Positions 45,962 to 56,685 are shown, numbered from the stretch's first letter. The stretch: DNA of 64,000 nucleotides from Deltaproteobacteria bacterium (GCA_024636215.1 JAGXHL010000084.1:1-64000), one strand, 5' to 3'. The notes: generated by a model not told the origin, from the letters alone. Program-made: numbers and translations.

Positions 45962-46591
45962 TTACAACGCCTTTCTGGCCATACGGATGAACCGTGCCAC
46001 TTTCTCCGGATCTTTCTGTCCGGGTTGCTCTTCAACGCCGCTCGACACATCAACCCCGTAAGGACGCACCTGGCGTACGGCCTCGGCGACATTTTCAGCA
46101 TTAAGCCCCCCGGCCAGGATCACCCTGTGTTGCGCGGCAAGCTTGGCCGCCTGCTGCCAATCACAACGATGGCCGGTCCCCCCGAACTGATCAGGAACAT
46201 AGGCATCAAGCAACAGGGCCGAGACTTTATAAGCCGCAAACAGAGCGTGTTGCATATCGCCTCTCAGCCGCAAAGCCTTAATCACCCGGCAGGGAGGGTA
46301 GCAACACTGCTCCGGCTCTTCATCTCCGTGTAATTGTACCGTGTTGAGACCGCAAAAATCCACCACCTCTCGGATTCGCGCCGGAGATTCATTGACGAAC
46401 AGCCCCACGGTCGTCAGCAGTGGAGGAAGCTCGGCGACAATCCGCCGGACCTGATCAGGCTCAACACACCGTGGACTGCCCGGATAGAAGACGAAGCCCA
46501 GAGCATCGGCTCCACAGGCAGAAGCGTGGCGGGCATCCTCAAGATTAGTGATGCCGCAGATTTTCACCTTCGGCACACCCTCGTGCGTCAT
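45962..46591 (-). CDS. trpF: Phosphoribosylanthranilate isomerase
   Basis: This is the Amadori rearrangement step of tryptophan synthesis. At 209 aa it has VKICGITNLEDARHASACGA with the catalytic Cys, ALGFVFYPGSPRCV, VQLHGDEEPEQC and the phosphate-binding VDVSSGVEEQPGQKDPEK. It is placed between trpB2 and trpB with gaps of 3 and 0 bases. Confidence 0.97.
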   Translation of the reverse strand: MTHEGVPKVKICGITNLEDARHASACGADALGFVFYPGSPRCVEPDQVRRIVAELPPLLTTVGLFVNESPARIREVVDFCGLNTVQLHGDEEPEQCCYPPCRVIKALRLRGDMQHALFAAYKVSALLLDAYVPDQFGGTGHRCDWQQAAKLAAQHRVILAGGLNAENVAEAVRQVRPYGVDVSSGVEEQPGQKDPEKVARFIRMARKAL

Positions 46592-46594
46592 CGG

Positions 46595-47947
46595 CTAGCC
46601 AACCTTGGGCAGATGCGACAAAGACTCCTCAATGGCCGCTTCAGGGTATTCGTAATCTTCCAGCTGATTGCTGAAGTAAGCGTCATACGCCGCCATGTCG
46701 ACATGGCCATGGCCCGAGAGGTTAAAGAGAATGGTTTTCTCTTTACCTTCTTCCTTGGCCTGCAATGCCTCATCAATTGCACCGCGGATAGCGTGTGAGG
46801 ATTCCGGCGCGGGGATTATTGACTCGGTCCGTGCAAAGAGTACGGCCGCTTCAAAACAGGCCGTCTGCGGTGCAGCTTTCGCCTCAACAACCCCTTGGTG
46901 CACCAGTTGCGACACCAGGGGGGAAGCGCCATGGTAACGCAGACCACCGGCGTGAATCCCCGGAGGCATGAAATCATGACCGAGGGTATACATTTTCGAG
47001 ATCGGTGCCATCTTGGCCGTATCACCGTAATCAAAGGCGTAAACACCCTTGGTCAGAGTCGGACAACTTGCCGGCTCCATTGCCAGAATACGGATATCCT
47101 TGCCGTTCGCTTTATCAGAGAGGAAAGGAAAGGCGATCCCCGCGAAGTTTGAACCACCGCCATGGCAGCCGATAACCACATCGGGGTAATCACCGGCAAT
47201 TTCGAGCTGCTCCTTGGCTTCGAGGCCGATGATCGTCTGATGCATGCAGACATGGTTGAGCACGCTGCCCAGAGAGTAACGGGTGTCCTCATGGGTTGCG
47301 GCATCTTCCACGGCTTCGCTGATGGCAATTCCCAGAGAGCCCTGGTTGTCGGGGTCCTTGGCTAGAATCGCACGACCGGCATTGGTCCTGTCTGAAGGCG
47401 AAGGGAAGACTTCAGCACCCCACAGTTGCATCATGCTTTTGCGATAAGGTTTCTGGGCGTAAGAAACCTTAACCATGTAGACCGTACATTCGAGCCCGAA
47501 ATGCTGACAAGCCAAAGCGATCGAAGAGCCCCACTGCCCGGCACCGGTTTCCGATGCGATGCGTTTGGTACCGGCGATCTTGTTGTAGTAAGCCTGGGGT
47601 ACGGCAGTATTCGGCTTGTGCGAACCGGCCGGCGAGACCCCCTCATACTTGTAGTAAATTTTGGCCGGGGTACCGAGAGCCTTTTCCAGCTGATGAGCCC
47701 GAAACATCGGCGCAGGGCGCCACAGCTTGTATATTTCGCGAACCTCTTCCGGGATATCGATCCAGCGCTGTTGAGAGACTTCCTGTTCAATCAAGGCCAT
47801 AGGGAAGAGCGGCAGGAGATCATCTGGAGAAACCGGCTGGAGAGTGCCGGGATGAATAACCGGGGCCATTTCGCCTGGCATATCAGGGATAATGTTGTAC
47901 CACTGCCTGGGCAGCCGGTCTTCGCTGAGAAGAATTTTACTCTGCAT
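46595..47947 (-). CDS. Second tryptophan synthase beta chain, TrpB2 type
   Basis: This TrpB-like PLP enzyme of the TrpB2 class is 450 aa, longer than TrpB1. It has the TrpB2-specific N-terminal region ([19 protein letters not shown]), the PLP lysine in [35 protein letters not shown] and [17 protein letters not shown]. TrpB2 enzymes usually lack the residues for TrpA contact and can work alone with free indole. It lies between trpC and trpF, inside the operon. Confidence 0.95.
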   Translation of the reverse strand: MQSKILLSEDRLPRQWYNIIPDMPGEMAPVIHPGTLQPVSPDDLLPLFPMALIEQEVSQQRWIDIPEEVREIYKLWRPAPMFRAHQLEKALGTPAKIYYKYEGVSPAGSHKPNTAVPQAYYNKIAGTKRIASETGAGQWGSSIALACQHFGLECTVYMVKVSYAQKPYRKSMMQLWGAEVFPSPSDRTNAGRAILAKDPDNQGSLGIAISEAVEDAATHEDTRYSLGSVLNHVCMHQTIIGLEAKEQLEIAGDYPDVVIGCHGGGSNFAGIAFPFLSDKANGKDIRILAMEPASCPTLTKGVYAFDYGDTAKMAPISKMYTLGHDFMPPGIHAGGLRYHGASPLVSQLVHQGVVEAKAAPQTACFEAAVLFARTESIIPAPESSHAIRGAIDEALQAKEEGKEKTILFNLSGHGHVDMAAYDAYFSNQLEDYEYPEAAIEESLSHLPKVG

Positions 47948-47997
47948 GAGACATTTCCTTGCGTTAGTGGTTAGAGAAAAACCGTGTCATAATGAAT

Positions 47998-48789
47998 TCA
48001 ATTCTCGCCTTGAAGTTCTTTAAGCTTGGCGCCGATATCATCCTCGCGCATCAGCGATTCACCAACTAAAACCCCCCTGGCACCCGCTTTCTGTAAACGC
48101 AGGACATCTGCCCGGCAAGAGATGCCACTTTCAGCGACCACGAAATAGCCGACAGGGATCAAGGGCAGCAAACGTTCGGTTGTTGCCAGATCCGTTGCAA
48201 AAGTCTGCAGGTTGCGATTGTTAATACCGATCAGCTCACAACCGGTGGTCAGAGCGACGTCCAATTCCGCTTCATCATGAACTTCCAGCAGGACATCAAG
48301 CTGAAGTTCTCTCGCCAGAACATAGTACTCCGCCAACTGGCCAGCATCAAGCATGGCCGCAATCAGCAGGACGGCATCCGCTCCAGCGGCCCGGGCCTCA
48401 TAAATCTGGTAGGGGTCACAGATGAAATCCTTCCGTAAAAGCGGCAGACTGACCACCTCACGAATCTTCGCCAGGTAGAGGAGATGGCCCATAAAAAAGT
48501 GTTCATCGGTCAACACCGACAAGCAGGTCGCGCCATTCTCCTGGTAGATCTCTGCAATCGATAAGGGATCGAAGTCTTCACGAATCACCCCTTTACTGGG
48601 CGAGCCTTTCTTGACTTCAGCAATGACCGCTGTCCAACCGGAATCTGCGCACGCCCGCAGGGCGCGCAAGAAGCCTCTCGGCTGGTCTTCAAGCTCATCG
48701 ATGCCCCGCTGTAAAGAAGCAAGGGAACGACGACTCTTGGCCAGGGCAACCTCCTGACGTTTATATGCGGCAATCTTATCGAGTATCAT
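47998..48789 (-). CDS. trpC: Indole-3-glycerol phosphate synthase
   Basis: This closes the indole ring from carboxyphenylaminodeoxyribulose phosphate. At 263 aa it has AVIAEVKKGSPSKGVIRED (catalytic Lys), CLSVLTDEHFFMG, LPLLRKDFICDPYQIYEAR and IGINNRNLQTFATDL. It lies 42 bp downstream of trpD. Confidence 0.97.
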   Translation of the reverse strand: MILDKIAAYKRQEVALAKSRRSLASLQRGIDELEDQPRGFLRALRACADSGWTAVIAEVKKGSPSKGVIREDFDPLSIAEIYQENGATCLSVLTDEHFFMGHLLYLAKIREVVSLPLLRKDFICDPYQIYEARAAGADAVLLIAAMLDAGQLAEYYVLARELQLDVLLEVHDEAELDVALTTGCELIGINNRNLQTFATDLATTERLLPLIPVGYFVVAESGISCRADVLRLQKAGARGVLVGESLMREDDIGAKLKELQGEN

Positions 48790-48831
48790 ATTTTTCAGAG
48801 CTCAAATTCGGTTTCAGCACTTACCAATGGA

Positions 48832-49881
48832 TCAGGCGTTGGTTAGCTTGACAAGACCCTCAAGTTTCGCCTTGGCCAGGCCGTTATCAATCACATTACG
48901 GGCTTTCTCCAGGCCGGCTTCGACACTCTCTGCAATTCCAGCGGCAAGCAGTGCATAGGCCGCGTTAAGCAGCACGATATCCCGTTTGGGACCGTCATCT
49001 CCAGCCAGGACAGTTCTCACGATCTCTGCATTTTTCTCGGCATCACCGCCCTGAAGGTCACTTAGAGAGCAACGTTGCAAGCTGAAGTCTTCCGGCTCAA
49101 TCGTCGCAAGAGTCACCTGACCCTCCTTGATTTCGGCGATTCGCGTCGGACCGGTCAGGGTAATCTCGTCCATTCCATCGTAGCCGTGGACAACGAAGCC
49201 ACGCCGGCAACCGAGCTTGACCAGAACCCTGGCGAGCGCCTCGACCAGCTTCTCGTCATACACGCCGAGGACCTGTCGGTCTGCAGCAGCCGGGTTGGTC
49301 AGAGGACCAAGGATATTAAAGATTGTGCGGATGCCTATTTCGCGGCGAGGGCCAATCGCATGCTTCATCGCTCCATGCAGGGCCGGGGCAAAAAGGAAAC
49401 CGACCCCGACCTCGTTGATACACGACTCGACCTGCTGTGGGGTCACATTCAGGTTCACCCCGAGAGCCTCCAGGACATCGGCGCTGCCGCAGGCTGAAGA
49501 GATGCTGCGATTGCCGTGTTTGGCAACCTTGACGCCACAGGCCGCAACGACGAAAGCAACCGTCGTTGAGATGTTGAAACTTTTGGTGCCGCTGCCGCCA
49601 GTACCACAGGTATCGAGGATCGTTTCACGGTCCAGGTTAATCTCTTCACGATCAATATCCAGGGCCTTACCCACGCGGATGGGGGTGGCACGGTCTCGCA
49701 TAACCCTGGCAGCGCCGGCAATCTCTTCGACAGTTTCACCCTTCATGCGCAGCGCGGTAATGAAAGCCCCGACTTGCGCAGGGGTCGCCTCACCACCCAT
49801 GATCTGGTTCATCACCTCAATCATTTCGGCTTCTGCCAGATCCTGCCGAAGAACAACTTTACCAATCGCGTCCTTGATCAT
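48832..49881 (-). CDS. trpD: Anthranilate phosphoribosyltransferase
   Basis: This transfers phosphoribose from PRPP to anthranilate. At 349 aa it has the PRPP loop [40 protein letters not shown] and the C-terminal [20 protein letters not shown]. It overlaps trpG by 4 bases. Confidence 0.97.
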   Translation of the reverse strand: MIKDAIGKVVLRQDLAEAEMIEVMNQIMGGEATPAQVGAFITALRMKGETVEEIAGAARVMRDRATPIRVGKALDIDREEINLDRETILDTCGTGGSGTKSFNISTTVAFVVAACGVKVAKHGNRSISSACGSADVLEALGVNLNVTPQQVESCINEVGVGFLFAPALHGAMKHAIGPRREIGIRTIFNILGPLTNPAAADRQVLGVYDEKLVEALARVLVKLGCRRGFVVHGYDGMDEITLTGPTRIAEIKEGQVTLATIEPEDFSLQRCSLSDLQGGDAEKNAEIVRTVLAGDDGPKRDIVLLNAAYALLAAGIAESVEAGLEKARNVIDNGLAKAKLEGLVKLTNA

Positions 49882-50465
49882 GATGGCTCCTGAGCTACTT
49901 TTGTCATGTCCAGAAAATTCTTCAAGATGTCCATACCGGCAAGTGTCAAAATAGATTCAGGATGGAACTGCATCCCCCAGACCGGCAGATGACGATGGCG
50001 CATCCCCATAATCTCGCCTTCTAGCGTCCATGCCGTTATTTCAAGGCATTCAGGCAAAGAAGCACGTTCCACCAGCAGGGAATGATAACGGGTCGCATCG
50101 AAAGGGTCAGGGAGTCCGGCGAAGAGGTTCTGATTATTATGAAAAACCGGACTGGTTTTGCCATGCATCAGACGGTCGGCCCGGACAATTTTGCCGCCAT
50201 ACGCCTGACCGATTGACTGGTGTCCCAGGCAGACGCCGAGTATCGGCAGCGTCCCGGCAAAATGCCGGATGGCTGCCACGGAGATTCCGGCTTCATTCGG
50301 CGTACAGGGCCCGGGCGAAATGACCAGTCGGCTTGGGTTAAGCCTTGCTATGTCGTCCAGAGAGATCTTGTCATTGCGATGGACCACAACCTCTTCACCC
50401 AGTTCGCGTAGATACTGAACCAGGTTATACGTAAATGAATCATAATTGTCGATCATCAGCAGCAT
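49878..50465 (-). CDS. trpG: Anthranilate synthase glutamine amidotransferase subunit
   Basis: This supplies ammonia to TrpE. At 195 aa it has [19 protein letters not shown], the oxyanion region [11 protein letters not shown], the nucleophile in [11 protein letters not shown] and the catalytic His-Glu in [12 protein letters not shown]. No separate pabA is seen, so it may also serve p-aminobenzoate synthesis for FolP (inference). Confidence 0.96.
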   Translation of the reverse strand: MLLMIDNYDSFTYNLVQYLRELGEEVVVHRNDKISLDDIARLNPSRLVISPGPCTPNEAGISVAAIRHFAGTLPILGVCLGHQSIGQAYGGKIVRADRLMHGKTSPVFHNNQNLFAGLPDPFDATRYHSLLVERASLPECLEITAWTLEGEIMGMRHRHLPVWGMQFHPESILTLAGMDILKNFLDMTKVAQEPS

Positions 50466-50466
50466 A

Positions 50467-51948
50467 TTAGTCCAACCCCTGCCGCGCCATTTCTATGGCC
50501 ATTTTTACACCCATCGCTTTGTTGACGGTTTCCTCGTATTCGGCACTCGGATCTGAATCGGCGACAATCCCGGCACCGGCCTGAAGATGAATGCGGTTTT
50601 TGTGAGCAACCAAAGTCCGAATCGCGATGGCAAGATCCATATTGCCGTCGAAAGAGATATAACCGACAGCGCCACCATAGATCTCACGACGCACCGGTTC
50701 CATCTCTTCAATAATTTCCATAGCGCGGATTTTCGGTGCTCCGCTTAAGGTCCCTGCCGGGAAGGTTGCAGAAAAGACATCCAGAGCATCCTGACCTGGC
50801 ATAAGGCGCCCGCTCACGTTGGAAACGATGTGCATAACATGCGAGTACCGCTCAACCACCATCAGTTCATCCACCTGCACGGAGCCGGTTGCACAGACGC
50901 GGCCGAGGTCATTGCGACCAAGATCAACCAGCATGATATGCTCTGCCAGTTCTTTCGGATCCGCTAACAGATCAGTCTCCATACGCTGATCCTCATCGAG
51001 ATTCTTTCCCCGGGGTCGCGTTCCGGCAATCGGGCGCACTTCAACATGATCGCCCTCCTTGCGCACCAGAACCTCCGGGGAGGCACCGATGACCCGGGTG
51101 TCGTTAAACTGCAAGTAGAACATGTACGGGGACGGATTGATCGTCCGCAAGGCACGATAGACATCAAAAGGTTCCGCATCAAGCTCGCCGGAGAACCTTT
51201 GCGAAAGCACGACCTGGATAACATCGCCAGAGCGTACGTAGTCTTTACATCGCTCGACAGCAGACTCGAAATCTGGACGACTGAAGTTGGAGATTAGATC
51301 TGCACTTGCCCGAACTTTAGACGCCGCCGGTCTTTCAGGCAAAGGCTTGCGTAACAGCGCAACCATATCGTCTATGCGCTGCACGGCTGCATCATAGGCA
51401 AGGCCGGGGTCATCGCCTTCACACAAGTGAACGTTGCTTAAGACCTTGATCTTCTGCTGCATATTATCGAAGATCAGCATCGTCTCGGTAATCAGGAACC
51501 AGCTTTCGTAAGCACCTATCTCGGCCTCTACAAGCTCCGGAAGTTCCTCGATGTGACGGACCATATCGTAGCCCAGATAACCAACAGCACCACCAAAAAA
51601 ACGTGGCAAATCCGGTAGGGAGACCGGTTGATAAGGCGCGAGAAAAGCCTTCAGCTGGTCGAGTGGATTAGCAGCGTTACCTGACTTGACCACGTCACCG
51701 TTTTCGAGGATTTCAAAGTGATTACCGCGACAACGAAAGGCTCGCCCGGAGCCAACGCCAAGAAAAGAATAACGTGCCCATTTCTCGCCACCGGCAATAC
51801 TCTCTAGCAAAAAGGCAGTTTTTCTGTCATCGATCTTGCAGAAGGCCGAAACCGGAGTTTCCATGTCTGCGAGAATCTCGCGATAGACGGGAATCAGGTT
51901 GCCCTGGCGGGACAGATTTTGGAACTCTTCACGGGATGGGCAATGCAT
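50467..51948 (-). CDS. trpE: Anthranilate synthase component I
   Basis: This converts chorismate to anthranilate with TrpG. At 493 aa the N-terminal regulatory half has the LLES segment ([20 protein letters not shown]) linked to tryptophan feedback. The catalytic half has [47 protein letters not shown] and [19 protein letters not shown]. It is the first gene of the trp series, 1 base ahead of trpG. Confidence 0.97.
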   Translation of the reverse strand: MHCPSREEFQNLSRQGNLIPVYREILADMETPVSAFCKIDDRKTAFLLESIAGGEKWARYSFLGVGSGRAFRCRGNHFEILENGDVVKSGNAANPLDQLKAFLAPYQPVSLPDLPRFFGGAVGYLGYDMVRHIEELPELVEAEIGAYESWFLITETMLIFDNMQQKIKVLSNVHLCEGDDPGLAYDAAVQRIDDMVALLRKPLPERPAASKVRASADLISNFSRPDFESAVERCKDYVRSGDVIQVVLSQRFSGELDAEPFDVYRALRTINPSPYMFYLQFNDTRVIGASPEVLVRKEGDHVEVRPIAGTRPRGKNLDEDQRMETDLLADPKELAEHIMLVDLGRNDLGRVCATGSVQVDELMVVERYSHVMHIVSNVSGRLMPGQDALDVFSATFPAGTLSGAPKIRAMEIIEEMEPVRREIYGGAVGYISFDGNMDLAIAIRTLVAHKNRIHLQAGAGIVADSDPSAEYEETVNKAMGVKMAIEMARQGLD

Positions 51949-52036
51949 ATCATTTCCTTACTGAATTAACCGCGCCAAATTAGCATGAAGACTGACAAAT
52001 GGCAAGGAAACCAAAGGCCTGCAAACCAATAAATGA

Positions 52037-52094
52037 TTGACCGAAAAGTGCCAAGTTGATATGCATACGCAACTTGGCCCGCTGAAACAGGGCC
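52037..52094. promoter_or_regulatory. Divergent trpE/fkpB control region with inverted repeats
   Basis: A 9-bp perfect inverted repeat, GCCAAGTTG (52050-52058) and CAACTTGGC (52070-52078), overlaps a second repeat, GGCCC (52076-52080) and GGGCC (52090-52094). On the plus strand TTGACC (52037-52042) and TATGCA (52060-52065), 17 bases apart, form a plausible promoter for the FKBP gene, with the repeat over its -10. No tandem Trp codons or classical attenuator are seen on the trpE side. Confidence 0.45.
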
Positions 52095-52131
52095 CTTCCA
52101 TTGTAACGACAGAAGAATTTAAGGAGAGAAG

Positions 52132-52575
52132 ATGATACGTGCAGCAGAACAAGACACAGTCAAGGTTGAGTATGTTGGAAGGTTAACCGATGGGACAGTA
52201 TTTGACGCGTCACCTGAAGAGCGCCCTTTGCTATTCATTATTGGTCGCAAAGAAGTCATACCCGGCTTTGAAGAAGCCGTCGAAGGGATGTACCAGGGTG
52301 AGAGCAAAACCATAACCATTCCCTGTGAAAAAGCTTACGGCACCAGCGACCCGGAACTCCTTGAGCAAATTGACCGCAGCGCGATCGGCCAGGAGATAGA
52401 ACTCCAGGTTGGCGGACAATTGGAAATCACCAACCAGGACGGCAGCGTCTTTTACGTCATGGTCAAAGGTTTTACTGATGACCAGGTCACTCTGGATGCA
52501 AACCACCCTTTAGCGGGCAAAGACCTGACCTTTGAGATAAAGCTGCTTGAAGTTACAAAAGCTGAGCGCAAATAA
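52132..52575 (+). CDS. FKBP-type peptidyl-prolyl cis-trans isomerase, SlyD-like
   Basis: This is a cytoplasmic prolyl isomerase/chaperone with no signal peptide. At 147 aa it has VKVEYVGRLTDGTVFDASPE, the FKBP core FIIGRKEVIPGFEEAVEGM, the inserted flap domain (about 70-125) and ANHPLAGKDLTFEIKLLEV, the SlyD signature. It lacks the His/Cys-rich metal tail of E. coli SlyD. An AAGGAG site precedes the ATG. It is monocistronic and divergent from trpE. Confidence 0.94.
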   Translation: MIRAAEQDTVKVEYVGRLTDGTVFDASPEERPLLFIIGRKEVIPGFEEAVEGMYQGESKTITIPCEKAYGTSDPELLEQIDRSAIGQEIELQVGGQLEITNQDGSVFYVMVKGFTDDQVTLDANHPLAGKDLTFEIKLLEVTKAERK

Positions 52576-52596
52576 CCGTCAATCAACCCAAAGAAA

Positions 52597-52628
52597 AGCA
52601 GGGCGGGATATCAGTATCCCGCCCTGCT
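52597..52628. terminator. Bidirectional terminator between the FKBP gene and rplQ
   Basis: AGCAGGGCGGGATA (52597-52610) and TATCCCGCCCTGCT (52615-52628) form a perfect 14-bp stem with a TCAG loop. On the minus strand it is followed by TTTTCTTT, so it ends the ribosomal protein transcript after rplQ as well as the FKBP gene. Confidence 0.9.
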
Positions 52629-52655
52629 CTATATGATTTGCCATTTTCTGCCGAG

Positions 52656-53195
52656 TTACTTCTCTGCTTTTTCTTCCTCAGCAGGTGCTTCCTCTGCAGG
52701 TGCTTCCTCTGCAGGCGCTTCCTCTGCAGGTGTCTCCTCAACAGGTGCTTCCTCAACCGGGGCTGCCTCAACAGGAGCCGCAACCTTTTCAGCAACCTTC
52801 TTCGCAGGCGCCTTTTTCTTCTTCGGTTTGACCGCGATCTCCTCTTCGACCAATTCAATCATTGAGAGCGCAGCATTATCACCGGCGCGGTGGCCAAGTT
52901 TGATAATTCTCGTGTAACCACCAGGGCGATCTGCATACCGCGGGGCAATGGTATCAACCAGTTTGGCGACGGTTTTCTTGTCGCGCACGACCTCCATGAT
53001 CAGGCGGCGGGAGTGCAAATCACCACGTCTTGCGATAGTGATCAGTTTCTCAGCCATCTTGCGCAACTCCTTGGCGCGAGCGTCAGTCGTGGTGATTTTT
53101 TCACAATCGAAAAGTGAAGTCACCATATTACGCATCATGGCTTTACGATGGCTGGTATTACGTCCCAGCGTTCTTCCAGTTTTTCTATGGCGCAT
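52656..53195 (-). CDS. rplQ: 50S ribosomal protein L17 with a long acidic C-terminal tail
   Basis: The conserved L17 domain occupies about residues 1-118 ([20 protein letters not shown] to [12 protein letters not shown]). A Lys/Ala-rich stretch follows ([11 protein letters not shown]), then about 45 residues of repeated [10 protein letters not shown] units ending EEKAEK. The tail is encoded by 15-bp DNA repeats at 52680-52760. Most L17 proteins end near residue 120-130. It is the last gene of the ribosomal cluster. Confidence 0.96.
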   Translation of the reverse strand: MRHRKTGRTLGRNTSHRKAMMRNMVTSLFDCEKITTTDARAKELRKMAEKLITIARRGDLHSRRLIMEVVRDKKTVAKLVDTIAPRYADRPGGYTRIIKLGHRAGDNAALSMIELVEEEIAVKPKKKKAPAKKVAEKVAAPVEAAPVEEAPVEETPAEEAPAEEAPAEEAPAEEEKAEK

Positions 53196-53241
53196 TGCTA
53201 TCTGTTCCTTTCTCCGGGTAACACCCCGTTAAGGGTTGCCC

Positions 53242-54261
53242 CTAGAGTTCTTCTTCGCTCTTTTCGATCATCTTCAGATATTCAGGATCCGGGAAGCCCT
53301 CGATAGACAAACCCAGAGTCAAGCCCATTTCGGAGAGGATATCCTTGATTTCGTTAAGGGACTTGCGACCGAAGTTCTGTGTTTTCAACATTTCAGCTTC
53401 GGACTTCTGTACCAACTCGCCGATCAGTCGGATGTTGGCGTTCTTCAGGCAGTTGGCGCTACGCACCGACAGCTCAAGTTCATCAACACGACGATAGAGG
53501 TTCTCGTTGATCGGTTGTTTGGCGCCTTCGACCTCATCGGTTACTTCAGGCTCGAGAGCCTCGTCAAAGTTGATGAAGAGCTGAACCTGCTCTTTGACAA
53601 TCTTGGCAGCATAAGCAAGAGCGTCATCAGGTTTAACACTGCCGTTGGTATGGATTTCCAGAACCAACTTGTCGTAATCAGTCACCTGACCAACACGGGC
53701 ATTGCTGACCGTGTAGTTGACTTTCTTGATCGGTGAGAAGAGGGCATCAATGGGAATGGTTCCAACCGGGGCCTTGTCGTCACGGTTCCGCTCGGCGGGG
53801 CCGTAGCCCTTGCCCATGGCCACAACCATATCCATTTCGATATCCGCCTCTTTACCACAGGTCGCAATGAAGTGATCAGGGTTCAGAATTTCGACATTTG
53901 AATCAGTGATGATGTCACCGGCCTTGATAACACCCGCCCCTTTTTTGACAATGCGGATATTGCGCGGCTCATGACCATGCAGCTTGATCAGGACACCTTT
54001 CAGATTAAGGATAATGTCCGTCACGTCCTGAGTCACACCAGGAACAGTGGAGAATTCATGCAGAACACCCTTAATACGAACTGAGGTGATTGCCGCCCCC
54101 TGCAGCGAGGAGAGTAAAACCCGGCGCAGGGCATTACCCATGGTCGTACCGAAACCACGTTCAAATGGCTCCGCTGAAAACTTGCCATAAGTGGCAGTCA
54201 GCGTATCGGCATCAACCTGGAGACGCTTGGGCTTGATCAGTTCTCTCCAGTTTTTAAACAT
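53242..54261 (-). CDS. rpoA: DNA-directed RNA polymerase subunit alpha
   Basis: This 339-aa subunit starts the assembly of RNA polymerase. The N-terminal dimerisation domain has [21 protein letters not shown] linker leads to the C-terminal domain (about 255-335) with [20 protein letters not shown] and [19 protein letters not shown], which contacts UP elements and activators. It lies between rpsD and rplQ as usual. Confidence 0.98.
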   Translation of the reverse strand: MFKNWRELIKPKRLQVDADTLTATYGKFSAEPFERGFGTTMGNALRRVLLSSLQGAAITSVRIKGVLHEFSTVPGVTQDVTDIILNLKGVLIKLHGHEPRNIRIVKKGAGVIKAGDIITDSNVEILNPDHFIATCGKEADIEMDMVVAMGKGYGPAERNRDDKAPVGTIPIDALFSPIKKVNYTVSNARVGQVTDYDKLVLEIHTNGSVKPDDALAYAAKIVKEQVQLFINFDEALEPEVTDEVEGAKQPINENLYRRVDELELSVRSANCLKNANIRLIGELVQKSEAEMLKTQNFGRKSLNEIKDILSEMGLTLGLSIEGFPDPEYLKMIEKSEEEL

Positions 54262-54321
54262 GCGATTCCTCCGTTTGAGGTTGCTCTAAAAAGTTACAAA
54301 CCACCAAAAAGAACCTGTCGA

Positions 54322-54951
54322 TTACTTGGAATAAAGCTCGACAATCAGGTGTTCCTGGAAGCTTGGCGTGGTCATTTCAGCACGCACAGGCAACGTCTTG
54401 ACAGTGCCTTGGAATGCATCACGAGTCAACTCAACCCATGAGGGAATACCACGGCGCATCACGCCGTCGAGAGCCTCATTAACTCGGACTATCTTACGGC
54501 TCTTTTCGCGCAACTCGACCACATCACCAGGACGCACGAGATACGAGGGTATATTTACCTTGCGACCATTAACCAGGAAGTGGTTGTGTCGTACAAGTTG
54601 GCGGGCTTCACTACGCGAAGTAGCAAACCCCATCCGGTAGACCATGCTGTCAAGGCGCCGTTCGAGAAGAATCAGGAGATTTTCACCTGTAACACCCTTC
54701 ATACGGTCAGCTTCTTTGAAATAGTCACGGAATTGCTTCTCAAGCAGACCATAGGTCCGTTTGACACGCTGTTTTTCTCGTAACTGAGTGCCGTAGTCAG
54801 AAACCTTGATGCGACCCTGGCCGTGTTGACCGGGAGCATAGTTGCGGCGTTCCAGAGCGCACTTGTCTGTGTAACAACGGTCGCCTTTCAGGAACAACTT
54901 CATATTTTCCCGCCGGCACATGCGGCAAACGGGTCCAGTGTATCTCGCCAA
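54322..54951 (-). CDS. rpsD: 30S ribosomal protein S4
   Basis: This is a primary 16S rRNA-binding assembly protein. At 209 aa the N terminus has four Cys (CRMCRRE … CYTDKCALE), so it is the zinc-binding type. The S4 RNA-binding domain has [20 protein letters not shown] and [17 protein letters not shown]. Confidence 0.98.
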   Translation of the reverse strand: MARYTGPVCRMCRRENMKLFLKGDRCYTDKCALERRNYAPGQHGQGRIKVSDYGTQLREKQRVKRTYGLLEKQFRDYFKEADRMKGVTGENLLILLERRLDSMVYRMGFATSRSEARQLVRHNHFLVNGRKVNIPSYLVRPGDVVELREKSRKIVRVNEALDGVMRRGIPSWVELTRDAFQGTVKTLPVRAEMTTPSFQEHLIVELYSK

Positions 54952-54974
54952 CGTTCGTCCTCCTTAATATCTGG

Positions 54975-55367
54975 TTAGACTCTTCTACGCTTAGGTGGAC
55001 GGCACCCGTTATGCGGGATCGGAGTGACATCCTTGATCATAGTGATTGTCAAGCCTACTGACTGCAGAGCACGCAGAGCAGACTCACGGCCTGAGCCAGG
55101 GCCTTTGACCCAGACTTCGATGCTGCGCAATCCATGCTCCTGTGCTTTCTTTGCTGCATCTTCGGCGGCCATCTGAGCTGCAAATGGAGTACTTTTACGA
55201 CTCCCTCTGAAACCCTTGGAACCGGAAGTACACCATGAAATCACGTTGCCGGCCACATCTGTGATCGTAACGATCGTATTGTTGAATGTCGCCTGGATAT
55301 GAGCAATTCCATTTGAGACATTCTTCTTTTCAGTTTTTTTACGTACACGTTTACCAGGCTTAGCCAT
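54975..55367 (-). CDS. rpsK: 30S ribosomal protein S11
   Basis: This 130-aa platform protein contacts mRNA near the E site. Conserved segments include [31 protein letters not shown] and the C-terminal [17 protein letters not shown], the usual ending. It lies 12 bp after rpsM. Confidence 0.98.
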   Translation of the reverse strand: MAKPGKRVRKKTEKKNVSNGIAHIQATFNNTIVTITDVAGNVISWCTSGSKGFRGSRKSTPFAAQMAAEDAAKKAQEHGLRSIEVWVKGPGSGRESALRALQSVGLTITMIKDVTPIPHNGCRPPKRRRV

Positions 55368-55379
55368 GGTTCCTCCTGA

Positions 55380-55748
55380 TTACTTCTTCTTGCCGGCGAC
55401 AGTCTTGCGCGGACCCTTGCGGGTTCTTGCATTGGTCTTGGTCTTCTGTCCACGCACCGGCAAACCTCGCCGATGGCGTAGACCACGATAACAACCGAGA
55501 TCCATCAGTCGCTTAATGTTCATTGTCACTTCGCGACGCAGGTCACCCTCAACCTTGCAGTCACTGTCAATTACCTTACGGATCTTGGCTACTTCTTCCT
55601 CAGTCAAATTATCTGAACGGGTGTTGAAATCAACGCCAGCCTTGGACAATATATCCTGGGATGTCGAGCGACCGACACCATAAATGTATGTCAGTGCTAC
55701 TTCAATCCGTTTGTTTCTGGGTAAATCGATACCAGCAATACGAGCCAA
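55380..55748 (-). CDS. rpsM: 30S ribosomal protein S13
   Basis: This 122-aa protein of the small-subunit head bridges to the large subunit. Conserved segments are [34 protein letters not shown] and [20 protein letters not shown] with the basic tail. Confidence 0.98.
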   Translation of the reverse strand: MARIAGIDLPRNKRIEVALTYIYGVGRSTSQDILSKAGVDFNTRSDNLTEEEVAKIRKVIDSDCKVEGDLRREVTMNIKRLMDLGCYRGLRHRRGLPVRGQKTKTNARTRKGPRKTVAGKKK

Positions 55749-55769
55749 TGTCCGATCCTCCTAAAATAC

Positions 55770-55883
55770 TTAACCTTGTCTCTGTTTATGCTTGGGATTT
55801 TCACAGATCACTCTGAGGACACCCTTGCGCTTAATGACCTTGCACTTATCACAAATTGTTTTAACTGATGCTCGGACTTTCAT
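55770..55883 (-). CDS. rpmJ: 50S ribosomal protein L36
   Basis: This 37-aa protein starts [20 protein letters not shown] and ends [11 protein letters not shown]. The ligands C11, C14, C27 and H32 form the zinc ribbon of the C+ type. A GGAAAG-type site lies just upstream. It sits between map and rpsM; no infA is found beside it. Confidence 0.97.
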   Translation of the reverse strand: MKVRASVKTICDKCKVIKRKGVLRVICENPKHKQRQG

Positions 55884-55937
55884 GTTTCTTTCCTTTTGAA
55901 CCGTTTCGGTAATACCCCGCAGGGTAACCGTCACTGC

Positions 55938-56684
55938 CTATACCTGCGTTAATATCTCAGGACCGTTATCAGTAATGGCTACTGTATGTTCAAAATGGGC
56001 AGAGCGTTTACCGTCCTGCGTTACAGCTGTCCACCCGTCTTCCAGTATCTTCACACCCGAAGCACCGGCATTAATCATCGGCTCTATTGCAAGTGTCATC
56101 CCCGGCTTTAGACGCGGGCCTTGTCCAGCCTGGCCATAGTTGGGAATCTGCGGAGCTTCATGCAGATTGCGTCCAATGCCGTGACCTACAAATTCACGGA
56201 CGACAGAGAATCCTTTCGGCTCTACCCAGGACTGTACAGCATGCGATATATCGGACAGCCTGCCGTTCGGAACTGCTTTCTGAATGGCTTGTTCGAGTGA
56301 TTCGCGCGTCACATTAAGCAAGCGCTCTGTAGCATCATCCAACTTGCCAACCGCAACAGTGATTGCCGAATCACCGTAAAACCCTTTATAAAGGACACCG
56401 AAGTCTATGCTCAGGATGTCTCCTTCGAGCAGAGGATTGTCATCGGCAAAGCCATGTACAATCCGATCGTTCGGTGACGAGCATATGGCATAGGGAAAAC
56501 CACCATATCCCTTAAATGCCGGCTTCGCACCATGTCGCTGACATTCTTTTTCTGCCAACCGGTTCAACTCATTGGTTGTCACACCCGGAGCGACCCGGTT
56601 CATGAGCAGAGCGAGTGTCTCTGCAACGATTCGCCCTGCGGCCCGCATCTTATCTAATTCTGCAGGACTTTTTAAAACAATCAC
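55938..56684 (-). CDS. map: Methionine aminopeptidase, type I
   Basis: This removes N-terminal Met from nascent proteins. It is 248 aa from GTG 56684, which lies one base after the adk stop and gives the usual N terminus (IVLKSPAELDKMRAAGRIVA); a longer frame inside adk is unlikely. Metal ligands lie in LSIDFGVLYKGFYGDSAITV (two Asp), GHGIGRNLHEAPQIPN (His), and later conserved Glu residues in TLAIEPMIN and HFEHTVAIT. Confidence 0.97.
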   Translation of the reverse strand: MIVLKSPAELDKMRAAGRIVAETLALLMNRVAPGVTTNELNRLAEKECQRHGAKPAFKGYGGFPYAICSSPNDRIVHGFADDNPLLEGDILSIDFGVLYKGFYGDSAITVAVGKLDDATERLLNVTRESLEQAIQKAVPNGRLSDISHAVQSWVEPKGFSVVREFVGHGIGRNLHEAPQIPNYGQAGQGPRLKPGMTLAIEPMINAGASGVKILEDGWTAVTQDGKRSAHFEHTVAITDNGPEILTQV

Positions 56685-56685
56685 T

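Noticed and set aside
51958..52152. Possible trp leader peptide ahead of trpE.
   Set aside because: The frame has only one Trp codon and no tandem Trp pair, so it is not a classical attenuator peptide.
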